Origin: Methanomassiliicoccaceae archaeon
GTDB taxonomy: Archaea > Thermoplasmatota > Thermoplasmata > Methanomassiliicoccales > Methanomethylophilaceae
Direction of reading: 5' to 3'
Assembly (NCBI GenBank): GCA_009776625.1
Contig: WRNL01000098.1
Coordinates: 8 to 6,047 of the forward strand
Length of the DNA stretch: 6,040 bases
The position numbers and the translations under genes are program-made. The notes beneath the pieces were generated by a model that had not been told where the DNA came from, did no database searches, and saw nothing but the letters and a program-made list of their open reading frames with translations. Positions 1-4,995 of this stretch are shown here, in pieces (the stretch's first letter is position 1; every line of letters begins with the position of its first letter).

Positions 1-11
1 GGGGGGGGGGG
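1..11. other. Run of eleven G at the window edge
   Basis: The window begins with eleven consecutive G and then turns at once into AT-rich sequence. Several G7 runs occur elsewhere (719-725, 2624-2630, 3241-3247, 3486-3492), but none is this long. At a contig edge such a run is commonly a read or assembly artefact, so these bases should not be trusted as genomic. Confidence 0.6.
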
Positions 12-90
12 CGGTTCTGCCGGATAGGTTTTATTGACTAAGATTTTTCATGTTTATACTCCTATGATATACCAAAAAATCTACTATTTA

Positions 91-141
91 CAGGTTATAA
101 CCCGTGTAATGACAAATTCTAAATAATATTGCGGGTTATAA
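91..141. promoter_or_regulatory. Inverted/direct repeat in the ATPase promoter region, possible operator with TATA-like cores
   Basis: TTATAACCCG at 95-104 is matched by its exact reverse complement CGGGTTATAA at 132-141, giving a 10-bp inverted repeat with a 27-base spacer. The left half is also part of the palindrome GGTTATAACC (93-102). Read on one strand, the two copies are direct repeats as well (CAGGTTATAA and CGGGTTATAA, 9 of 10 identical, 41 bases apart). The cores are TATA-like, so one copy may be the promoter element and the pair may bind a dimeric regulator. The surrounding region (20-167) is strikingly AT-rich compared with the genes. Operator function is inference. Confidence 0.45.
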
Positions 142-155
142 TAGTTGAATAATGT

Positions 156-160
156 GAGGT
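156..160 (+). promoter_or_regulatory. Ribosome binding site of the DUF4143 ATPase
   Basis: GAGGT lies seven bases before the ATG at 168. This supports 168 as the start over the second in-frame ATG at 174. Confidence 0.6.
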
Positions 161-167
161 ATCGAAA

Positions 168-1418
168 ATGGTCATGCTTGTGGAACGGAAGATATACACG
201 GACCGGATAAAGGGGTTCTTCGGCACGGAGCCGGTCAAGGTCATCATCGGGATGAGGAGATGCGGCAAGTCCGGCATACTCGGCCTGGTCTTGTCAGAGG
301 CGCTGAAGGTGACGGACGAACGGCATATCATCCACATCAACTTCGAAGATGCCAAATACAAGAAGATAAGGACATACGAGGACCTCGACGCGCTCCTGGA
401 ACAGAGGATCGTGGACGATGGGAGGTACTATGTGTTCCTGGACGAGGTTCAGAACGTGACGGGGTGGGAGAGCTCGGTCAACTCGCTGAGGCTTAGGAAC
501 ACGGACATATACGTCACCGGCTCCAACTCCAAGCTCCTGTCCGGGGAGCTGGCAACGCTGCTCGCCGGGAGGTACGTCGCGTTCGAGGTAGGCACGCTGT
601 CCTTCTCCGAGTTCATCCGCTTCAGGGACGAGTTCGGGATAGGCCGGACGGCGCGTGCGGCCCTCGACGGGGCGGACGAGGACGCGGTCCACGCCGAGCT
701 CGACGAGTACATCAGGACGGGGGGGTTCCCCATGCTGTCGACCTGGCCGTTCTCCCCAGAGCAGGCGAGGCAGGTCATCGAGGACATCCACGCCTCGGCG
801 GTGCTGAAGGACGTCGTGGCTAGAAACAGCATAAGGAACGTCCCTCTGCTGGAAAAGATAATAGACTACATCTATGACAACGTGGGCAACCTCGTCTCGG
901 TCGCGAACATAGCGAACTACATGAGGAGCAACGGCGGCTCGGCCGACGTCGAGACCGTGAGCAGCTACCTGAGCTACCTGGAGAACGGGCGCATATTGCA
1001 GAGGGCCCAGAAATACGACGTCAGGGGCAAGAGGCTGTTGGAGAGCAACGACAAATACTACCTGGCGGACCATTCGCTGCAATATGCCGTGAGGGAGGTG
1101 GGGCGTGACAACCTCCCGGGGATACTTGAGAACATTGTTTACAACGAGCTGGTGAGGCGCGGTCACAGGGTGTACGTGGGGAAGGCTGGGGAGAAGGAGA
1201 TAGACTTCGTCGCGGAACGGCCCGGCGGAGATAAGATGTACGTGCAGGTATGCACGGAGTTCGGAAACGAAGGAACGGTCGAAAGAGAGTTCGCCCCCCT
1301 TGTCGGGATAAGGGACCATTACCCGAAATACGTCGTCACCCTGGACAAATACTGGAGGGTTGACCGGGGGGGCGTGAAGGGCGTGCACCTGGCCGATTTC
1401 CTGTTGGGCAGGGTATGA
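168..1418 (+). CDS. AAA-type ATPase with C-terminal DUF4143 region
   Basis: This is an intact protein of 416 residues, a usual length for this family. A P-loop G-MRRCGKS sits at residues 28-35 (K34, S35 bind nucleotide phosphates). The Walker B strand YYVFLDEVQN is at 87-96, with D92 and E93 as the metal and catalytic acids, and a sensor-like strand DIYVTGSNS is at 113-121. Residues 135-220 carry the family landmarks GRYVAFEVGTLSFSEF and IRTGGFPML. After a winged-helix-like stretch (about 230-300), the C-terminal DUF4143 part resembles a PD-(D/E)XK nuclease fold: E321 in ENIVYNEL, D346 in EKEIDFVAE, then YVQV at 358-361, where the usual catalytic lysine is absent. This absence is common in the family. 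The biological role is not established; many archaea and bacteria carry multiple copies, and links to toxin-antitoxin or mobile-element functions are only proposals. The gene stands alone, with its own promoter region and a hairpin downstream. Confidence 0.93.
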   Translation: MVMLVERKIYTDRIKGFFGTEPVKVIIGMRRCGKSGILGLVLSEALKVTDERHIIHINFEDAKYKKIRTYEDLDALLEQRIVDDGRYYVFLDEVQNVTGWESSVNSLRLRNTDIYVTGSNSKLLSGELATLLAGRYVAFEVGTLSFSEFIRFRDEFGIGRTARAALDGADEDAVHAELDEYIRTGGFPMLSTWPFSPEQARQVIEDIHASAVLKDVVARNSIRNVPLLEKIIDYIYDNVGNLVSVANIANYMRSNGGSADVETVSSYLSYLENGRILQRAQKYDVRGKRLLESNDKYYLADHSLQYAVREVGRDNLPGILENIVYNELVRRGHRVYVGKAGEKEIDFVAERPGGDKMYVQVCTEFGNEGTVEREFAPLVGIRDHYPKYVVTLDKYWRVDRGGVKGVHLADFLLGRV

Positions 1419-1442
1419 CTGCCTTGAACGACGACTTTCGGG

Positions 1443-1462
1443 AAAGCAGACCTCTGCGTTTT
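1443..1462 (+). terminator. Possible transcription terminator after the ATPase gene
   Basis: A 5-bp hairpin GCAGA-CC-TCTGC (1446-1457) is preceded by AAA and followed by GTTTTC. It begins 28 bases after the stop codon of the ATPase. The stem is short and the T-run only four bases, so this is a weak call; archaeal termination depends mainly on the T-run. Confidence 0.35.
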
Positions 1463-1500
1463 CGTGTGGAGGCGGTTTAATAACCCCCTCAGTTGCTAGC

Positions 1501-1585
1501 TTGGCGCACAGTTGACCCGACTCCCCAACCGCCGTACACCTACGGCTGTGCCACTAACCGCACACTACCCTTAATCGTGCGCCAA
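1501..1585. repeat. 85-base segment closed by a perfect 9-bp inverted repeat, with an inner hairpin
   Basis: TTGGCGCAC (1501-1509) pairs exactly with GTGCGCCAA (1577-1585). Inside lie a 6-bp hairpin GCCGTA-CACC-TACGGC (around 1531-1546) and a 4-bp GTTG/CAAC pairing. The size and outer stem recall a tRNA-like or small structured RNA, but I find no T-arm consensus or anticodon arm on either strand. It could equally be a small palindromic repeat element. The structure is seen directly; its function is unknown. Confidence 0.45.
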
Positions 1586-1635
1586 TGTATGCGGCTGCTC
1601 AAACATGACTTCGGTGCCATAAGCGCGAATTAATG

Positions 1636-1672
1636 GAAACAATCTTTTTCTGATCGTCTTCGGCTGTTTCCA
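1636..1672. repeat. 7-bp inverted repeat GGAAACA/TGTTTCC
   Basis: GGAAACA at 1636-1642 and TGTTTCC at 1666-1672 are exact reverse complements around a 23-base loop that includes a T5 run. A second short pairing, CCTGT/ACAGG, follows directly (about 1675-1690). Both lie in the gene-free stretch. They may be part of a relic or a terminator-like structure; no firm role can be given. Confidence 0.3.
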
Positions 1673-2015
1673 GCCTGTTTTTCCCACAGGTCCAAAGCGG
1701 CGGCTCTCGCCGGAGGCTCCGATGCCATGGGGGAGAAACGTCAAAAACAATCAAAAGCGGCAAACCTTCACAAGTTCATGCTGGGGCGTCGGAGTCATGC
1801 GAGATGCGCGCCCTCCTCGAAGAGCAAGACAGCGGGCTCCGAAACGATGCTGGTGGCCAGGGCGTGTGCGATGCCCCTTGCAATGCTGTCAAAAAGTTGT
1901 CACCCCCTAAGTCTTACCATGGGATAACGGCTTGACCTCTCGCCTGAGTGTAGGCATACAGGCTCATCTGCGCGAGCCCGCCCAGTTCCGAAGAGGATTC
2001 CGGCCGGTGACACCC

Positions 2016-2919
2016 TCATTTTTGCGGATCGTTTTGATCGTCGTCCGTTTTCCCTCTACCGAGGCTCCTGAGTGAGCCTGCGCTTTTACTCTGCGACATC
2101 AACAATAGTTGCTTCCGTGCAAGCTCGTTGAGTTCCGAAACACGCTCTCTCTGCGAGAGCCCTTTGCTGATGTATAGGGCGTTGACGTTCTCGATGTTTG
2201 CTAGCACGAGCAACTGCTCAATCGTCGCGTAGTCACGGATGTTCCCTTCTTTATCTGGGTTCGCATTCCGCCAATCGGCGGCGGTCATGCCGAAAAGTGC
2301 TACGTTGAGGATGTCCGCTTCGTCCGCATAGACGAATGATTTCTGCTTCGGCGAGATTTCCGGCGGGATCAGGTTCAATTTTATGGCATCAGTATGTATG
2401 CGGTAGTTCAATTTGGACAGTATGCGGTTCACATGCCATTCGATGGATATTCTGCTGTTCTCATCTGATTTCAGCCGCTGGTAGTCTTTGATTGTATAAA
2501 GCTCGAATTCAGCCGAAATCCAAGATGCGAATTTGAATGCTATGTCCTTGTGGGCGAACGTGCCGCCGCCGCGCCCTGACGCAGACTCTATCCCTATCGC
2601 ACCCGTGGCGGCGACCCAACGTTGGGGGGGACAACGTGAACGCGTTCGACCCTGCCTCCTGTAAAAAGGCATCGAATTCGAGCCCTTTGAAATTCGGGTT
2701 GTTCAGCTGTTCCCAAATGCCAAGGTATTCGATAGTGTTCCTGGGCCGCATCCAGTTCGCGACGGCGGCTTTAGGTTCATAGGGGTTTTTGTACCTGGCG
2801 ATATCCGTCAGGCTGATGTAGTCATCATCGAATCCCCTTGACAACACCGTGATGTCGGCGCCTTTCGCTGTAATCTTCCCTCTGAACGTGCCCGCCCTGC
2901 TAAAAAGGAATCGCCCCAC
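2016..2919 (-). pseudogene. KilA-N domain DNA-binding protein, split by a frameshift
   Basis: Two minus-strand frames together encode one KilA-N family protein. The first (from about 2919) gives the N-terminal half, with DDYISLTDIARYKNP, then NWMRPRNTIEYLGIWEQLN, then NPNFKGLEFDAFLQEAGSNAF. The second (ending at 2016) continues with RWVAATGAIGIESASGRGGG, THAHKD-type motif TFAHKDIAFKFASWISAEF and a helical tail to DPQK. The frames meet at a run of seven G on the plus strand (2624-2630). Removing one base restores TLSPQRWVAATGAIG without a gap, for a protein of 300 residues, close to the family's usual size. KilA-N domains bind DNA and are typical of phages, large DNA viruses and mobile regions of prokaryotic genomes. 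The start is uncertain: the only start codon found is a GTG at 2919 with no clear ribosome binding site, and family resemblance begins at GKITAKG about 14 residues in, so the native 5' end may also be lost. Either a true pseudogene or a homopolymer sequencing error. Confidence 0.9.
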
Positions 2920-3061
2920 GAGAATTCTGAGCGACCGTGCCTGTTACTGATCACGCCGCGTTTGGTCTTCAGTGAACAGCCTATGCTCCGCAGACAGGCG
3001 CAGGCACCCATCCCATATGTAGTCGCGGCCGCATGTCCGAATCCTTTAGGAGGGAGAGTAG

Positions 3062-3157
3062 ATGTATCGACCCTGTCTGACACCTGGTCTTCCCCCTGAG
3101 GCTTGTTTTCTGATCCCATGGATGCATCCCACTCCCCGTACGTTGTGCGACCGTTAA
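3062..3157 (+). CDS. Possible small ORF of 31 residues behind a strong ribosome binding site
   Basis: AGGAGGG at 3048-3054 lies seven bases before an ATG at 3062, the best ribosome binding site in the window along with that of rhuM. The frame encodes 31 residues (MYRPCLTPGLPPEACFLIPW and onward, ending TLCDR) and stops at TAA 3155-3157. It has three cysteines and seven prolines, no signal peptide or transmembrane segment, and no family I recognise. The strong site and spacing argue for translation; the short length and odd composition argue for chance. It sits in the divergent region between the KilA-N remnant and thiDN. Confidence 0.25.
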   Translation: MYRPCLTPGLPPEACFLIPWMHPTPRTLCDR

Positions 3158-3248
3158 TATCTTTGGGATGACGCCGACGTGGGCTGAGGGTTCTTTCGAG
3201 AAAAGGATGGAAAGAAGAGAAGGTAAACCCCTGGCAGGGCGGGGGGGA

Positions 3249-3371
3249 GGGCAGGTGCCAGAGGTCAGCGTCACACGCCTGCGGCGGCTGACGCGTGCCC
3301 CCGTCAATCCTAAAGATTATATCCGCAGACCCCGTGCATGCACTGCGGATGCACGAACGGGGGCATGCCCC
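3249..3371 (+). promoter_or_regulatory. Hairpin-rich leader and possible promoter of thiDN
   Basis: Several pairings stack in the 200 bases before thiDN. GTCAGC (3264-3269) pairs with GCTGAC (3287-3292), enclosed by GGGCA (3249-3253) and TGCCC (3296-3300). CGTGCAT (3333-3339) pairs with ATGCACG (3349-3355). GGGGCATGCCCC (3360-3371) is a perfect 12-base palindrome. Between them, AAAGATTATAT at 3312-3322 could be a TATA box, which would put the transcript start near 3345. If so, only the last structures lie in the RNA. Archaeal thiamine genes can be controlled by TPP riboswitches or by DNA-binding regulators; the conserved TPP-riboswitch core is not evident here. Regulation by any of these elements is inference. 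Confidence 0.35.
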
Positions 3372-3446
3372 TTTCCTTTCAGGGACGGTACATTTGCCAA
3401 CAGGATGATCAAGATGACTCTATCGAAGCGCGCCGGCGATGCCGGC

Positions 3447-4745
3447 ATGAAGACCGCGCTGACCATCGCCGGGTCGGACTCGGTCGGGGGGGCGGGCATA
3501 CAGGCGGACGTCAAGGCCATGGCCTCCATGGGGGTCCACGCCACGGCGGTGGTCACCGCCGTCACGGCGCAGAACACAAGGAAGGTCGGCGGGGTGTTCC
3601 CTGTGCCAGAGGGGTTCGTGAGGGAGCAGCTGGAGTCCGTCCTCTCGGACTGCAGGGTGGAGGCCGCCAAGACCGGGATGCTGTACAGCGCGGGGATAGC
3701 GAGGACGGTGGCGGACGTCATGGGCGACCGCGACGCGCCCCTTGTGGTCGACCCCGTGATGGTGGCGACGGTGGGGGACTCCCTCTCCGAGGACGGCCTG
3801 GCGAGGTCCCTCAAAGAGGACCTGATCCCCGTATGCGCGCTGGTCACACCCAACAGGCAGGAGGCTGAGGCGCTCTCCGGGGTCAGGATCTCCACCGAGG
3901 ACGACGCGATGCTGGCGTGCGAGGTCATCGGGAAGCAGGGGTCCGCCGTGCTGCTCAAAGGGGGGCATTTCGACTCCAAGAACGTAGTCGACTACCTGTA
4001 CCTCTCGTCGGAGTTCACGGTGATGAAGAGGCCGCGGCTGAACAGCGCCGGTCACGGGAGCGGGTGCGTCCTCTCATCCTACATCACGGCGAACCTGGCG
4101 AAGGGGCTGGACATCATCAACTCCGTCCTCAGGTCCAGGGACATGATACAGAGGTCCATCGAGACGCAGTACGCCGTCGGAAAGGGCGGGCCCGTGGTGA
4201 ACCCTGTCGCGACCGTGTCCTTCCCTAAGGAGGACTCGGACAGGTTCGGCGTGCTCGACGCCCTGAATGCGGCGGCGGAGGAGATCGTCGACAGGTTCCC
4301 GAACAGCCTTGTCCCCAAGCACGGGGTGAACATCGCGTACGCCGCGAAGGATGCGTCCGGCCCGGAGGACGTCGCTGCCATAGAGGGGAAGATCGCCCTG
4401 AGGAACGGCAGGCTCGTGAAGAACGGGCCGGCAAAGTTCGGCGCCGCCGGCCACATGTCATTCATCCTCCTGGAGGTGATGAAGAGGGACCCCGGCATAA
4501 GGTGCGTCATCAGCATCGGGCCGGCAGATGACACCTTGGACCTCTTCGAGGAAGTGGGCATGAACGTGATGCTCTCCGGGAGGAAGGGCAACCCGCTTTG
4601 GGGCGCTGCGACGAAGAGCCTCCTTGAAAGGACCAAGGGCGTCCCGGACGCCATATCCGACAACGACAGGAAGAACGGCAGGACAGTCAAGATACTCGGG
4701 AAGGACCCCTCCGAGGTGCTCTCTAAGCTCAACTCGATACTTTGA
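3447..4745 (+). CDS. thiDN: Bifunctional hydroxymethylpyrimidine phosphate kinase / thiamine phosphate synthase ThiDN
   Basis: This cytoplasmic enzyme of thiamine synthesis has two fused parts. The ThiD part (residues 1-260) phosphorylates hydroxymethylpyrimidine to its diphosphate. It shows LTIAGSDSVGGAGIQAD at 5-21 (substrate and nucleotide loop), AQNTR at 41-45, VDPVMVATVGD at 101-111, TPNRQEAEAL at 134-143, KGGH at 171-174 and the anion-hole motif HGSGC at 203-207 with the catalytic cysteine C207. The ThiN part (about 268-432) joins pyrimidine and thiazole halves to thiamine phosphate. It shows GVNIAYA near 293-299, FGAAGHMSFILLEVM at 331-345, IRCVISIGP at 351-359 and WGAATK near 385-390, ending VKILGKDPSEV. 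The fusion is common in archaea lacking ThiE. The start at 3447 (MKTALTIAGSD) fits the family best although no ribosome binding site precedes it. In-frame ATGs at 3414 (with weak AGGA upstream) and 3405 would add 11 or 14 residues. The protein is 432 residues long and appears intact. Confidence 0.95.
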   Translation: MKTALTIAGSDSVGGAGIQADVKAMASMGVHATAVVTAVTAQNTRKVGGVFPVPEGFVREQLESVLSDCRVEAAKTGMLYSAGIARTVADVMGDRDAPLVVDPVMVATVGDSLSEDGLARSLKEDLIPVCALVTPNRQEAEALSGVRISTEDDAMLACEVIGKQGSAVLLKGGHFDSKNVVDYLYLSSEFTVMKRPRLNSAGHGSGCVLSSYITANLAKGLDIINSVLRSRDMIQRSIETQYAVGKGGPVVNPVATVSFPKEDSDRFGVLDALNAAAEEIVDRFPNSLVPKHGVNIAYAAKDASGPEDVAAIEGKIALRNGRLVKNGPAKFGAAGHMSFILLEVMKRDPGIRCVISIGPADDTLDLFEEVGMNVMLSGRKGNPLWGAATKSLLERTKGVPDAISDNDRKNGRTVKILGKDPSEVLSKLNSIL

Positions 4746-4759
4746 CGCCGCATCCGGCG
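4746..4759 (+). terminator. GC hairpin immediately after thiDN
   Basis: CGCCG-CATC-CGGCG forms a 5-bp hairpin that starts on the base after the thiDN stop codon. No T-run follows, so it is a weak terminator candidate and may instead protect the transcript end. Confidence 0.25.
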
Positions 4760-4883
4760 GGACGCCATATGCCCTGTGCGTTTTCAACAGGTCCTTGCCG
4801 CTTACCTCCATTTTGGAAGGGGCAAACAGCTTCTTTCCCAAATCCTTGAGCGATGGGCCTGTTAGGGGCCCTCCACATTTCAG

Positions 4884-4904
4884 GTCACTTTCGGGTACTT
4901 TCGG
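4884..4904. repeat. Tandem repeat of GT(C)ACTTTCGG
   Basis: GTCACTTTCGG (4884-4894) is followed directly by GTACTTTCGG (4895-4904), then ACACCCCCTGA. Short repeated ends of this kind occur near the termini of some insertion sequences (the IS21 family has multiple terminal repeats), and the unit ends in ACA, but no transposase is present nearby. It may instead be a regulator-binding site upstream of rhuM; it ends 16 bases before the TATA box. Only the repeat itself is certain. Confidence 0.4.
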
Positions 4905-4920
4905 ACACCCCCTGATTTTG

Positions 4921-4928
4921 TTTATATA
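4921..4928 (+). promoter_or_regulatory. Archaeal TATA box of the rhuM gene
   Basis: TTTATATA is a textbook archaeal TATA element and stands out from its GC-rich surroundings. Transcription would be expected to begin about 25 bases downstream, near 4950, leaving a leader of roughly 45 bases before the ATG at 4996. Confidence 0.6.
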
Positions 4929-4982
4929 CCCTTACATGTGATGATGTGTGCGGTGAGAAAGATGAGAATTATAGCTGGAACA

Positions 4983-4988
4983 GGAGGG
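4983..4988 (+). promoter_or_regulatory. Ribosome binding site of the rhuM gene
   Basis: GGAGGG lies seven bases before the ATG at 4996 and fixes that start. It shows that initiation signals remain intact although the frame is broken downstream. Confidence 0.75.
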
Positions 4989-4995
4989 AAGAGGC

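Larger units (their letters stand above)
1419..2015. other. 597-base stretch without a recognisable gene
   Basis: The stretch lies between the convergent ATPase and KilA-N genes. All frames were read by eye. Short open stretches exist at 1722-1910 and 1727-1927 (+), and another plus frame runs from about 1624 to 1932, but none has a good ribosome binding site or a recognisable domain. On the minus strand, a short frame around 1795-1895 reads like coding sequence (LFDSIARGIAHALATSIVSE) but ends in a stop without a matched family. The region may hold a degraded gene or mobile-element relic; I cannot name one. The structured parts are listed separately. Confidence 0.5.
2920..3446. other. Divergent intergenic region, 527 bases
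   Basis: The region separates the minus-strand KilA-N remnant from plus-strand thiDN. Apart from the possible small ORF and the structured leader listed separately, I see no gene. The thiDN frame stays open upstream to 3168, but the extra residues (GGGQVPEVSVTRLRRLTRAP and so on) do not resemble ThiD and probably are not translated. Confidence 0.55.

Noticed and set aside
294..1388. A 364-codon open frame antisense to the ATPase
   Set aside because: It lies entirely opposite a gene with clear Walker motifs and has a low-complexity, P/V/R-rich composition typical of antisense frames in GC-rich genes.
1501..1585. tRNA or integron attC site
   Set aside because: The length and closing stem are suggestive, but there is no T-arm or anticodon arm consensus, and the stem ends do not match the RYYYAAC/GTTRRRY cores of attC sites.
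1722..1927. Two overlapping plus-strand ORFs of 62 and 66 residues
   Set aside because: No ribosome binding site, no recognisable motif, and an arginine/tryptophan/cysteine-rich composition unlike the real genes here.
3170..3250. TPP riboswitch suggested by GGGCTGAGGG near 3182 and by the thiamine gene downstream
   Set aside because: The CTGAG match is isolated; the expected companion segments (such as ACCTGAT and the second conserved stem) are not seen in order.
2808..3307. Minus-strand ORFs of 103 and 108 residues
   Set aside because: One overlaps the KilA-N N-terminus in another frame and neither has family features; they look like chance open frames.
3168..3446. N-terminal extension of ThiDN from the ATG at 3168
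   Set aside because: The extra 93 residues are unlike ThiD, cross the G7 run and hairpins, and contain the candidate TATA box; the family start is at 3447.
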